From Bradyrhizobium sp. dw_411 (lineage in GTDB: Bacteria > Pseudomonadota > Alphaproteobacteria > Rhizobiales > Xanthobacteraceae): a DNA stretch of 64,000 nucleotides. This document shows positions 43,076 to 52,122 of the stretch, in pieces. The stretch lies in the NCBI RefSeq assembly GCF_018449695.1, contig NZ_JAAVUY010000016.1, positions 102,614-166,613 of the forward strand, written 5' to 3'. A model generated the notes under the pieces. That model was not told the DNA's origin. It did no database searches and was given only the letters and a program-made list of their open reading frames with translations. Position numbers and translations under genes: made by a program. Numbering within the stretch: the stretch's first letter is position 1; every line of letters starts with the position of its first letter.

Positions 43076-44527
43076 TCAGTCGTGACTGAACCCGGTCTCG
43101 TCGATTTCGGCGACGATATCGGCAACCGTCAAAGGTATGTTTCCGAGCCGCGAAACCTGCAGCGCCGCCGCCAGTCCGCCCAGATAGGCGCTTTGCCAGA
43201 TATCGGCCCCGACGCGCAGCGCCATGCTGCAACTCATGAAGACACTGTCGCCGGCGCCCGAGACATCCTTGGGCGAGGGATTGAAGGCCGGCAAGCGGTC
43301 GGTACGCATGGTGCCGTCGCGCCAAGTGTTGATCAGCATGCCTTCGGCGCCGAGCGTGATCAGCACGTTTTCGGCGCGGGCTTTGTTGATGAGGTTCTCA
43401 CCGACCGCCGCCAGCCCGGATTCGAAATCGTTCAGGGCCAGACGGGCCTCGCGTTCGGTCGGGGACAGCAGCGACATGTTCTTGTAGCGGGAGACGTCGC
43501 CGATCTGCGACGAGGCCTGGCTGTCGGCGGCCAGCATCACGCCGGCCGCGCGCGCCTTGGCGGTGATCGTGTCGACGAGATCCTGCGGCAGGCAGCCGTA
43601 GTTGAAACACGAAAACAAAATCAGATCGCATTTGGGCAAAGCGGCTTCGACCGCCGCCAGCATCCGGCGCTGAACGTCCGGGTTTGCGGGGTGGTGACGC
43701 AGATGATTGACCCGCAACAGGGTTTTGTTCAGAGCCCTGAAGCGCTGCTTCCGGGTGGTCGGCCGGGTGCTGTCGGCGAAGAAATCACAGCGCACGCCCT
43801 GCGCCTCAAGCGAATCGAGTGCGTATTTTGCGAATTCGTCTTCTCCGACGATGGTGCAATATTGCACCTCGGCGCCGAGACCGCGCGCATGCGCCGCGAC
43901 GCCGCCGGCTCCGCCGACAAACGTTCTCGTCAGAATCGGTGTCACGACGATGGTCGGATCTTCCTGCGACATGCCGACCGCGTCACAGGTGACGTAATCG
44001 TCAATGATCAGGTCGCCGATTACCAATACCCGCATCCCCGCCATTTTTGCGAGAGTGGATTTCAGGTCCGCGAAGCTGAAGCCGTGGCGCTCCAGAAAAT
44101 CCACCGGCTTGCGGACCGCGACCAGGTCGACGGAATATTCCCGCTCCAATAGCGACGTCGACGCAAAGCGCAGCTCGCCGGAACTGAAGATCAGCCGGCC
44201 GCCATAGGACGCCACCGCGGCCTGTTCCGGATTGGCACGGGTCTCGAACTCCTTGCCCTTGACCACGACGTTCGGCTTCAATTCTTCGATGAATGTGGCC
44301 GCCGGCACGTCAAGGCCGACCACATGATTGACCATGCTGATCGACCGCACGTTTTCAACGCGCACATCCAGCGGAAGCGTCACGCCGGGGACATTGTCGG
44401 CGTTGACGCCGACGACCACCACATCGGCCTGCTCGGTTGCGAATTTCAGCAGTCGCAGATGCCCGGGATGAACGACGTTAAAGTTGCCGGAAATAAAAGC
44501 GATGGTTTTGGTATCGCCGCAAGCCAT
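43076..44527 (-). CDS. Bifunctional nucleotidylyltransferase-kinase, HldE-like with reversed domain order
   Basis: The 483-residue protein has a cytidylyltransferase-like domain first (FISGNFNVVHPGHLRLLKF near 11-29, an HxGH-type nucleotide motif) and a PfkB sugar kinase second (MRVLVIGDLIIDDYV near 163-177, FVGGAGGVAAHARGLG, and the catalytic SGAGDSVF near 420). HldE, which makes ADP-heptose, has these two activities in the opposite order. It probably phosphorylates C-1 of a heptose- or octose-phosphate and then adds a nucleotide. It is the first gene of the minus-strand operon. The start is uncertain because no strong ribosome site precedes MACGDTK at 44527. Confidence 0.82.
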   Translation of the reverse strand: MACGDTKTIAFISGNFNVVHPGHLRLLKFATEQADVVVVGVNADNVPGVTLPLDVRVENVRSISMVNHVVGLDVPAATFIEELKPNVVVKGKEFETRANPEQAAVASYGGRLIFSSGELRFASTSLLEREYSVDLVAVRKPVDFLERHGFSFADLKSTLAKMAGMRVLVIGDLIIDDYVTCDAVGMSQEDPTIVVTPILTRTFVGGAGGVAAHARGLGAEVQYCTIVGEDEFAKYALDSLEAQGVRCDFFADSTRPTTRKQRFRALNKTLLRVNHLRHHPANPDVQRRMLAAVEAALPKCDLILFSCFNYGCLPQDLVDTITAKARAAGVMLAADSQASSQIGDVSRYKNMSLLSPTEREARLALNDFESGLAAVGENLINKARAENVLITLGAEGMLINTWRDGTMRTDRLPAFNPSPKDVSGAGDSVFMSCSMALRVGADIWQSAYLGGLAAALQVSRLGNIPLTVADIVAEIDETGFSHD

Positions 44528-44813
44528 TCTGATTTCGCGAGAATCCGCAGATTTGCGCGTAGTAGGGTGGTTATTCAAAGGGGTCCCCGACGAACGATCA
44601 AGTTCAAATGACGGTGCAATCAACGGTGGATTGGGTCAAGGGACATATAGGCAATGGACGCGCCGAAGGGAACCACAGAAAGCATGCGCCGGGCTTGCGC
44701 CGGCCATCGACATCCTTCCGCCGGGCTGGTAGCCCCGCTTCGGTTACCAGAACGCTACTTGGCCTCGATCGCGATCCGCCCCGGTCGGACAACAAGACGG
44801 TTTGATCGCTGAC

Positions 44814-46379
44814 ATGGCCGCGCCGCAAGACAACTCTCATCGCAACACTCATCTGTTGGGAAACTCGGCGTGGAACGCCAGTGCCTTTCTGGTCACGGTG
44901 GGATTGAATTTCCTCGTTCTGCCGTTCGTGCTGTTTCGGCTGGGAGCGAGCGTGTTCGGCGTTGCCGGTCTGGTGACGGCGTGCATCGCGCCGGCGCTGG
45001 CCTTCACCAACGCTTTGGCATCGTCGACGACGCGTGAATTGGCCTACCGGCTGGCGCCGGGCGAGCGCGAAGAAGCGCGCCGCGTCTTTGCCGCGGCGTT
45101 GTGGCTGGCGGGCGCGGGCGGTGTACCGATCGCCGCCATGATTGCGCTGCTCGGTTCGCCGGTTGCGCACCGTATCTTTCATCTTAACGGCGAGGTGGTC
45201 GACGATCTGGCGCGAGCCTTTGTGTTCGGCGCGGCCGGATGGTTGTGCCAGTGCCTCTCGATGGTGTTTTTTGCGCTGTTTACCGCGCGCCAGAATTATG
45301 CGCGGCTTGCCTCCATCAGTGTCGTCACGGTGATTGTTTCGACAGCATCGATGCTGGTGCTGATACCGCTCTGGCCGCAAGCCTCGACCTATCTCGGCTG
45401 TCAGGCATTGGGCTTTGCGGCGGGACTGCTGATGGCGGTCATCCTTGCCTGGCGGACGATCGGGGAGTGGATGGCCCGTCCCGCGCTGCATCGCGGTCCT
45501 CTCAGAGGTCTGCTCGATATGGGCGGCTGGCAGTTCGTCGCGCAATCCGGCGGCCTGATCGCGGGACAGGCAGACCGGTATCTGCTGGGCGTATTTCTCG
45601 CCCCGCAATTCGTCGGCTATTACACCATTGCCCAGCGGTTGGAGACTGCGATCTATGTCGGCATCCTGAGGATCGGCGAAACGCTGTTTCCGTTCTTCAG
45701 TTCGCTGCAAAGGGAATCCAGCACGCGAGTAGCGGACCTGTTGTTTCGCTCGTCCTGGGTGCTCAATGTTCTGGCGGCGACATTCCTCGGCGCGTTGATC
45801 CCTGTGGCCGGCGCCGTGCTGTATGCCTGGACGGGAAGGGAAGTCGCCACCGAGGCGCAAGCGTTGCTGGTCATACTGGCGGTCGCGGGCATGCTGGGAT
45901 GCGCGTCAAATGTATTCGCCTATTATCTGCTGGCCAATGGCCGGTCTCGCGCCACCGCGCTGATCACGCTGATCACGGCGCTGGTGACGCTGGCCTCGAG
46001 CACCGTTGCGCTCACTCATTTCGGATGGCGGGCGGCGGGGTGGGGCGTCCTGCTCGGCATGATCACGCAGATCGCCGTCACCACGATCCTGCTCCGACGC
46101 AGTTTTGAGCTGCCGCATCTGTGGTCGCGGCTGTTTCACCTGGTCCTGCAGCCGCTGGGAACGGGCATCGCGACCGCGATCGGGTTGCGTTATTTCGTTG
46201 CCGACCGGTTGTTCGACCATGCCCCGCGCTGGTGGTTTGTCGGCGTCTCCTATGGCGCGGCGGCTGCAATCATCTTTGCCGTTATCGTCGCCGTCTCCTG
46301 CATGGGACCCTATGGTGAAACCTGCTGGCGCGATCTGCGCTTGATCGCCGGCCGTTTCCTGCTGCGGGCGAGCGTCTGA
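44814..46379 (+). CDS. Polysaccharide flippase (Wzx/MOP superfamily)
   Basis: The 521-residue protein has about 12-14 transmembrane helices. It starts LLGNSAWNASAFLVTVGLNFLVLPFVLFRLG, the common opening of O-antigen flippases, and has FVAQSGGLIAGQADRYLLGVFLAPQFVGYYTIAQRLE in the middle, the best conserved loop of the family. It should move lipid-linked repeat units across the inner membrane. The ATG at 44814 is preferred to a TTG at 44802. It leads a plus-strand operon and is two bases from asnB. Confidence 0.88.
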   Translation: MAAPQDNSHRNTHLLGNSAWNASAFLVTVGLNFLVLPFVLFRLGASVFGVAGLVTACIAPALAFTNALASSTTRELAYRLAPGEREEARRVFAAALWLAGAGGVPIAAMIALLGSPVAHRIFHLNGEVVDDLARAFVFGAAGWLCQCLSMVFFALFTARQNYARLASISVVTVIVSTASMLVLIPLWPQASTYLGCQALGFAAGLLMAVILAWRTIGEWMARPALHRGPLRGLLDMGGWQFVAQSGGLIAGQADRYLLGVFLAPQFVGYYTIAQRLETAIYVGILRIGETLFPFFSSLQRESSTRVADLLFRSSWVLNVLAATFLGALIPVAGAVLYAWTGREVATEAQALLVILAVAGMLGCASNVFAYYLLANGRSRATALITLITALVTLASSTVALTHFGWRAAGWGVLLGMITQIAVTTILLRRSFELPHLWSRLFHLVLQPLGTGIATAIGLRYFVADRLFDHAPRWWFVGVSYGAAAAIIFAVIVAVSCMGPYGETCWRDLRLIAGRFLLRASV

Positions 46380-46381
46380 TC

Positions 46382-48220
46382 ATGTGCGGCATTGCGGGTA
46401 TCGTCAATTTTCGCGGCAAGCCGATAGAGCCGGCCGAGATCAAAGGTTTGACGGATCTGCAGGCGCATCGCGGGCCCGACGGCGATGGTCATTGGTTCAA
46501 CGCCAATCGAAATGTCGCGCTCGGTCACCGCCGGCTGGCGATCATCGATCCCGGTCCGGGTGGCCGGCAGCCGATGGTGTCGGCCGACGGGCGATACGTG
46601 ATCACTTACAACGGCGAAATCTATAATTTTCTGGAGCTGCGCCGCGAACTCGAAGCGCAAGGGCATGTGTTTCGCACGCAATCCGACACGGAAGTCATTC
46701 TTGCGGCGTGGCAGACCTGGCAGCAGGGCATGCTGTCGCGCTTCAACGGCATGTGGGCGCTGGCGATCTTCGATACCGCGAGCGAGGCGTTGTTCCTGGC
46801 GCGGGATCGCTTCGGCATCAAACCGCTTCTCTATGCGATGTCACCGGATCGTTTGGTGTTCGCGTCGGAACAGCGCGCCCTGGTGCAGAGCGGACTGATC
46901 GCGACGTCGGTGGATCTCGAAGTCGCGCGGCGGCTGTTGCTTGACGCGTTCAGCGTCGAAGGCAGCGAACGCACGCTTTGCAGGGAGGTGCTCCGCCTGC
47001 AAGGCGGGCATTACCTGTGGCTGCGCGATGGACGGCTGACGATCGAGCGCTGGTGGCGCACGGTCGATCATCTGCCCGAACTGCCGAAGACGGAAGCCGG
47101 GCGCATCGAACGCTTCCATGAATTGTTTGCGGATGCGGTTGCCCTGAGGATGCGCAGCGATGTGTCGATCGGGACATGCCTGTCGGGTGGGTTCGATTCA
47201 TCCGCCGTGCTTTGCACCATGGCCGCGCACGAAAAAGCGGGGCTTGGGCCGCGCGACAACACGTCCTGGCGGCACGCCTTTGTCGCGACATTTCCAGGTG
47301 CCTCGAACGACGAACGCCCGATGGCGGAGCAAGCGGCCGCATGGGCCAATGTCGATCCGGCGTTCCTGGAAATTGGCCAGAACCACGCTTTGACGGACAT
47401 CGAGCGGATTCTCGGCGACACCGATGACGTCTATATCAGTCTGCCCAGCGTGGTCTGGCTGGTCTATCAGGAGCTTCGCCGCCAGAATGTCGTGGTGTCG
47501 CTCGACGGCCATGGCGCGGATGAGTTGATGGGGGCCTATCGGCAGGACGGCCAGTCCGGCGCTTTCTGGCTGAGAAATATTCTCGCCGGACTTTCTTCGA
47601 ATTCAGCGCGCGGCCGGCGCGGGGTCGATTTGTTGCGCGCTTTCATGGTCCGGCGCCGCGGACATTATTTCCTGCGCGGGGGCTTGCGCGATACGCCTGC
47701 GCCATTCGCGCTGGTGGGTGACGACGATGCGTTGCCGTCCGATTGGGGCGCACTGAACCGGCGCCTCTACCGGATGTTTCATGGCACTGTGTTGCCGACC
47801 ATCCTGCGGAATTTCGATCGCCTCTCGATGGCCCATGGTATCGAAGTGCGGATGCCGTTCATGGATTGGCGCCTGGTGACCTATACGATGGCGCTGCCGG
47901 ATCACAGCAAAGCTTCCGACGGTTACTCCAAGATGATTGCGCGGCGCGCGATGGCGGGCCGGATGCCGGAATCGATCCGCATGGAGCGTCATAAAGTGGG
48001 ATTTAATTCGCCGATGCCTGAGTGGCTGAATGGACCGCTGGCCGGCTGGACCGCCGCGCTGCTCGATCGCAAAGTACCGGCCTTCTCCGAACTGGTCGAC
48101 GAGACCAGCCTGCGCCAGACAATCGAGCGGCTGACGGCGTCACGGACATGGGACTGGGAATCGGTCGGACGAATCTGGCCGTATCTGAACATGAAATGGA
48201 TGATGGCAAAGGTCGCCTGA
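46382..48220 (+). CDS. asnB: Asparagine synthase (glutamine-hydrolysing) family amidotransferase, second copy
   Basis: The 612-residue protein starts MCGIAGIVNF (Cys2 nucleophile), with YNFLELRRELE and RDRFGIKPLLY in the glutaminase domain. The PP-loop SGGFDSSAVLCTM lies near 263, followed by SLDGHGADELMGAY near 375. The motifs are complete, so it should form an amide using glutamine and ATP. Sitting between a flippase and a glycosyltransferase, it likely amidates a sugar acid, in the way WbpS-type proteins are thought to. It is two bases after the flippase stop and four before the next gene. Confidence 0.9.
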   Translation: MCGIAGIVNFRGKPIEPAEIKGLTDLQAHRGPDGDGHWFNANRNVALGHRRLAIIDPGPGGRQPMVSADGRYVITYNGEIYNFLELRRELEAQGHVFRTQSDTEVILAAWQTWQQGMLSRFNGMWALAIFDTASEALFLARDRFGIKPLLYAMSPDRLVFASEQRALVQSGLIATSVDLEVARRLLLDAFSVEGSERTLCREVLRLQGGHYLWLRDGRLTIERWWRTVDHLPELPKTEAGRIERFHELFADAVALRMRSDVSIGTCLSGGFDSSAVLCTMAAHEKAGLGPRDNTSWRHAFVATFPGASNDERPMAEQAAAWANVDPAFLEIGQNHALTDIERILGDTDDVYISLPSVVWLVYQELRRQNVVVSLDGHGADELMGAYRQDGQSGAFWLRNILAGLSSNSARGRRGVDLLRAFMVRRRGHYFLRGGLRDTPAPFALVGDDDALPSDWGALNRRLYRMFHGTVLPTILRNFDRLSMAHGIEVRMPFMDWRLVTYTMALPDHSKASDGYSKMIARRAMAGRMPESIRMERHKVGFNSPMPEWLNGPLAGWTAALLDRKVPAFSELVDETSLRQTIERLTASRTWDWESVGRIWPYLNMKWMMAKVA

Positions 48221-48223
48221 GGC

Positions 48224-49312
48224 ATGCGTCTTTTTCAGAACTGCGGGCTCACGCCATCCTATCTGGCGCATCTCGATCGGCTCGCGGCCACAGCTTCGGG
48301 CTTCGGGCAGCGCCGGCGCCTTTTCCTCGATGATCGTTTTGGCGCGCTTCACATCCTGCAGCCGGTACTTGAGGGCGATGCCGATGCGTTCCTCACCTGC
48401 GGCAATGACGACACGTTGCAGCGCCAATGGGCGCGAGAAAACGGATTGCCCGACGCCACGTCGCTCGATGACATCATGCTGCAGCAGATCGAGCATCATC
48501 GGACCGAAGTGTTTTACAATCTCGATCCCGTGCGTTTCCCGAGCGCCTTTGTTCGCCGCTTGCCCGGATGTATCAGGACCACGCTATGCTGGCGCGCGGC
48601 GCCCTCGGGACGTGCGGACCTGACGGCCTATGGCGCGGTGCTGGGGAATTTCCCCTCGATCCTGGAGTCCTGGCGCCACAAAGGCTGCCGCGCCGAATTG
48701 TTTTTTCCGGCAATCGATCCCGTGATGAACGATGTTGGCCACGGCGATCGGCCAATCGACGTGCTTTTTGTCGGCGGCTATTCCCGGCATCACTCCGCGC
48801 GCGCGAAAATTCTCGAGCAGGTCGCGCGCCTCGCGGATACCTCGCAGGTGGTTTTTTGCCTCGATGCTTCGCGGCTGACGCTGCTGGCGGAAAGTCCGGT
48901 CGGCCGCCTGTTGCCGCTGCGCAAGCACCGCCGCCCCGGCGTGATTACAGCCGTTGCCAAGCCTCCGGTTTTTGGACGGCAACTCTATGAACTGATCGGG
49001 CAATCGAAGATCGTGCTCAACGGTGCGATCGATATGGCTGGTCATGACCGGGGAAACATGCGTTGCTTCGAGGCCATGGGTTGCGGCGCGTTGCTTGTAT
49101 CCGATGCTGGCAATTATCCCGAGGGGATGGTCCCCGATGAAACCATCGTGACATATGAGACGGGCGAACATTGCCTCGCCCGGATCAGGCAGTGCCTTTC
49201 CGATACGGCGTGCGCCAGAGAGATCGCCGACAACGGACGGCGCCGGATCGGTGAATTATACGCCAAGGAAAGCCAGTGGGCTCGCTTCAAAAAACTCGCG
49301 GCAAGTTTCTAA
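48224..49312 (+). CDS. Glycosyltransferase (GT-B, CgeB/group 1 type)
   Basis: The 362-residue protein has an N-terminal domain with poor motif content and a C-terminal half with DVLFVGGYSRHHSARAKIL near 183-201, then LYELIGQSKIVLNGAIDMAGHDRGNMRCFEAMGCGALLVSD near 255-295. That last segment is the donor-binding region of group 1-like enzymes of the CgeB/Glyco_trans_1_2 type. It adds a sugar to the growing repeat unit. It begins four bases after asnB. Confidence 0.82.
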   Translation: MRLFQNCGLTPSYLAHLDRLAATASGFGQRRRLFLDDRFGALHILQPVLEGDADAFLTCGNDDTLQRQWARENGLPDATSLDDIMLQQIEHHRTEVFYNLDPVRFPSAFVRRLPGCIRTTLCWRAAPSGRADLTAYGAVLGNFPSILESWRHKGCRAELFFPAIDPVMNDVGHGDRPIDVLFVGGYSRHHSARAKILEQVARLADTSQVVFCLDASRLTLLAESPVGRLLPLRKHRRPGVITAVAKPPVFGRQLYELIGQSKIVLNGAIDMAGHDRGNMRCFEAMGCGALLVSDAGNYPEGMVPDETIVTYETGEHCLARIRQCLSDTACAREIADNGRRRIGELYAKESQWARFKKLAASF

Positions 49313-49393
49313 AGATTTCTGCCGATCTTGCCGGGGACCGGAAATTGCGGGAATGACCGTTGTTCGATCCGCAGGGCGGAAGGAATGGACGAG

Positions 49394-50014
49394 ATGTCAG
49401 GATTAAGTGCACTCGTGCGCTATGGCTCGCATGCAATCGACGGCATCAATTTGCATTTCTGGATCCAGCGGCTGATCGGCCGGGCAACCTGCCGTTTGCA
49501 GGAAGGCGCTTTCCTCAGTCACTCCGCGCGAATCCGCAATGCGCTGGGCGACAGTAACAACATTGTCATCGGACGGCATTCGCACATCAGGGGCGAATTG
49601 ATGATCTTCGCGCATGGCGGGCGGATTTCGATTGGCGAATGGTGTTATGTCGGCGTAGGTACGCGCATCTGGTCGGCAGGTTCGATCGAGATCGGTAACA
49701 GGGTTCTGATTTCCCACGGTGTCAACATATTCGACAATCTGACCCATCCGCTCAAGGCGTCGGAGCGGCACGAACAGGCAAAGCAGATCTTCACCAGTGG
49801 TCACCCGCGCGACATTTCCCTCGATGAGAAACCGGTCAAGATTTGCGATGACGCCTGGATCGGCGCCGGCGCGATGATTTTACGCGGCGTCACGGTGGGC
49901 GAGGGTGGCATCGTTGCCGCAGGCGCTATCGTGACCAGCGATGTACCATCCTATTCGATCGTCGCAGGCAATCCGGCTGTACGCGTCAGGGAGCTGTCGC
50001 CCGATGAGCGTTAG
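49394..50014 (+). CDS. Left-handed beta-helix acyltransferase (WbbJ/LbetaH family)
   Basis: The 206-residue protein has hexapeptide repeats ([IV]GxxxxI pattern): IVIGRHSHIRG, ISIGEWCYVGVGTRIWSA and IEIGNRVLISHGVNIFDN. Then come VKICDDAWIGAGAMILRGVTVGEGGIVAAGAIVTSDV and PSYSIVAGNPAVRVR, the usual end of this family. It acetylates a sugar hydroxyl or amino group with acetyl-CoA. The catalytic His is probably in ISHGVNIFDN. I chose the ATG at 49394, with GGAAGGA nine bases upstream, over 49385. It is part of the flippase operon. Confidence 0.85.
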   Translation: MSGLSALVRYGSHAIDGINLHFWIQRLIGRATCRLQEGAFLSHSARIRNALGDSNNIVIGRHSHIRGELMIFAHGGRISIGEWCYVGVGTRIWSAGSIEIGNRVLISHGVNIFDNLTHPLKASERHEQAKQIFTSGHPRDISLDEKPVKICDDAWIGAGAMILRGVTVGEGGIVAAGAIVTSDVPSYSIVAGNPAVRVRELSPDER

Positions 50015-50023
50015 GGCAATGCC

Positions 50024-50950
50024 ATGACGGTGTGGATCACCGGTGCCGGCGGCTTCATGGGCCGTTATCTGGCCCGTGCATTGGCGGATGCGGGTCACGT
50101 CGTTCATGGTATCGGTCATGGCGCGCTCAGCGAATCCGAAAAGCAATGCGTTGGCCTGCGGACCTGGCTGAATGGCGAGATCGACGCCGCCAGTCTGAAC
50201 GCGCTTGCCGTGCACGGATTGCCGTCGAAGGTGTTTCATCTGGCCGGCGGCTCATCGGTCGGATTATCGATCGCGCACCCCCTTGAAGATTTTTCCCGCA
50301 ACGTTGCCAGCACGGCGCGGCTGCTGGAGTGGCTGCGCGGGACCTCGCCGGAAAGTCTAATCATCGCTGTGTCGAGTGCGGCGGTCTACGGCGCCGATCA
50401 TCACGGGCCGATTTCCGAAGGTGCCACGCCAGCCCCAATGTCGCCATATGGCCGGCACAAGTTGATGATGGAGCAATTGTGCCAAAGCTATGCAGAGACT
50501 TTTGGCATGCGCACGCTGGTCGCGCGATTGTTCTCGGTTTACGGACCTGAGCTTCGTAAACAATTGCTGTGGGACGTCTGTTCACAATTGCAACAGGATG
50601 GACAGACACTGGTTCTTGGCGGCACCGGCGCCGAAATCCGCGACTGGACCGATGTGCGGGACATTGCGCGCCTGCTGAGTGCAATCGCTGACCTGCCGCA
50701 GCCGCAAAAGTTTCGCATCGTCAATGGCGGCTCAGGCCGCGGAACCAGCGTCGCGGAAATTGCCAGCATGCTTGTTCGGAATTGGGGCGCTGACGTCGCG
50801 CTGCGTTATTCCGGCATTGTCAGGCCGGGAGATCCTCCGAGCCTGCTGGCGGACGACACGCTGCTGCGGCGATTGCCGTTCAACTGGCAGATACCGCTCG
50901 AGCGCGGAATTGCAGACTATGTGAAGTGGTTCAAAGGCGCGCGTTCGTGA
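50024..50950 (+). CDS. NAD-dependent epimerase/dehydratase (extended SDR)
   Basis: The 308-residue protein has the dinucleotide loop ITGAGGFMGRYLARALADAG near 5-24, KVFHLAGGSSVG, IIAVSSAAVYGADHHGPISE near 112-131, and YGRHK (YxxxK) near 141-145. LVLGGTGAEIRDWTDVRDIA near 198-217 is typical of UDP-glucose 4-epimerase relatives. The product is a nucleotide sugar or undecaprenyl-linked sugar; exact specificity cannot be told. Its stop overlaps the GTG of the next gene. Confidence 0.85.
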   Translation: MTVWITGAGGFMGRYLARALADAGHVVHGIGHGALSESEKQCVGLRTWLNGEIDAASLNALAVHGLPSKVFHLAGGSSVGLSIAHPLEDFSRNVASTARLLEWLRGTSPESLIIAVSSAAVYGADHHGPISEGATPAPMSPYGRHKLMMEQLCQSYAETFGMRTLVARLFSVYGPELRKQLLWDVCSQLQQDGQTLVLGGTGAEIRDWTDVRDIARLLSAIADLPQPQKFRIVNGGSGRGTSVAEIASMLVRNWGADVALRYSGIVRPGDPPSLLADDTLLRRLPFNWQIPLERGIADYVKWFKGARS

Positions 50951-52122
50951 TTGATCGTGCTCCGCTGCGTGTCGCGTTCACCAATATTCCGCGTCGCCTT
51001 TGGGTCGGCGGATACAACTATCAAAGCAATCTTTTTGTGGCGCTGAACCGGCATTGCCCCGGCGAAATTCTGCCGGTTGTCTTCGCAGGGACGAATGACG
51101 ATCCGGAGGAACTTGCGGAACTCGGCGAAATTCCGGGCGTTGAGATTGTGCGGTCGCGCGCGTTCGATCGGCGTCGAACCAGTCTCTTGGCCGCCCTGAC
51201 GCTTGGGCTCGATCGGCCGGCGGTGACCGAGTTTCAGGCCAAACGTATCGATCTCGTTTTCGAGGCCGCGCGGTTCTTCGGCTGGCGATTGCCCTTTCCG
51301 GCGGTGGCGTGGTTTCCGGATTTTCAGCATCGCGGATTGCCGCAACTGTTTTCTCCCGCCGCGCGGTGGCGCCGGGATATCGGCTTTCGGGCCCAGATTG
51401 CATCGGGGCGGAGTATTTTGTTGAGCAGCGAAAGTGCGCTGCGCGACTGCCGGGAGTTTTATCCAAATCTCCGCAACGAGGTCTCGGTGGTCCGCTTCGC
51501 CGCGCAGCCCGCGGCCGGGTTGCTGACGACTGATATCGACGACGTGCTGGCGCAATACGGCTTGCCATCAGGATATTTCTATCTGCCGAACCAGTTCTGG
51601 CGGCACAAAAACCATCAGGTCGTGGTCGATGCGCTCGATCTCGCCAGACAGCGCGGCCTCGATGTCGTCGTCGCCGTCTCCGGCAGTCCGGACGATTCGC
51701 GCGAATCCGGCTATTTCGACGATCTGATGAAGCAGGTCAAAAACCGCGGCCTTGAAACGAATTTTCGCTATCTCGGCATGATCCCGCTGGATCATGTCTA
51801 TGCGTTGTTGCGGGCTTCGATAGCGCTGATCAATCCATCGCGGTTCGAGGGCTGGAGCACCACAGTCGAGGAAGCCAAATCGTTTGGCGTACCGGCGATC
51901 CTCTCCGATATCGATGTGCACCGCGAACAGACCGGCGGCACCGCCCGCTATTTCGGTGTCGACGATCCGCAGGCGTTGGCCAGGCATCTCGGCGATGTCT
52001 GGCAGGCGGCGGGATCGCCCGCTGTCCGCGATCTCCGGCCTGATCTCGATGCGCGCGTGGCGTCTTTCGCGGTCGATTTCGCGCGCGTCATTCAGAACAC
52101 GATGCGTTCATCGCGGCGGTAG
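50947..52122 (+). CDS. Glycosyltransferase family 4 (group 1)
   Basis: The 391-residue protein has a GT-B fold. The C-terminal half has FYLPNQFWRHKNHQVVVDAL near 202-221, FRYLGMIPLDHVYALLRASIALINPSRFEGWSTTVEEAKSFG near 277-318 (the donor-binding E-x7-E region), and VPAILSDIDVHREQ. The GTG at 50947 overlaps the previous stop as GTGA and has AAAGG eight bases upstream, so I preferred it to the GTG at 50926. The last 35 bases overlap the convergent polymerase-like gene. Confidence 0.88.
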   Translation: MIDRAPLRVAFTNIPRRLWVGGYNYQSNLFVALNRHCPGEILPVVFAGTNDDPEELAELGEIPGVEIVRSRAFDRRRTSLLAALTLGLDRPAVTEFQAKRIDLVFEAARFFGWRLPFPAVAWFPDFQHRGLPQLFSPAARWRRDIGFRAQIASGRSILLSSESALRDCREFYPNLRNEVSVVRFAAQPAAGLLTTDIDDVLAQYGLPSGYFYLPNQFWRHKNHQVVVDALDLARQRGLDVVVAVSGSPDDSRESGYFDDLMKQVKNRGLETNFRYLGMIPLDHVYALLRASIALINPSRFEGWSTTVEEAKSFGVPAILSDIDVHREQTGGTARYFGVDDPQALARHLGDVWQAAGSPAVRDLRPDLDARVASFAVDFARVIQNTMRSSRR

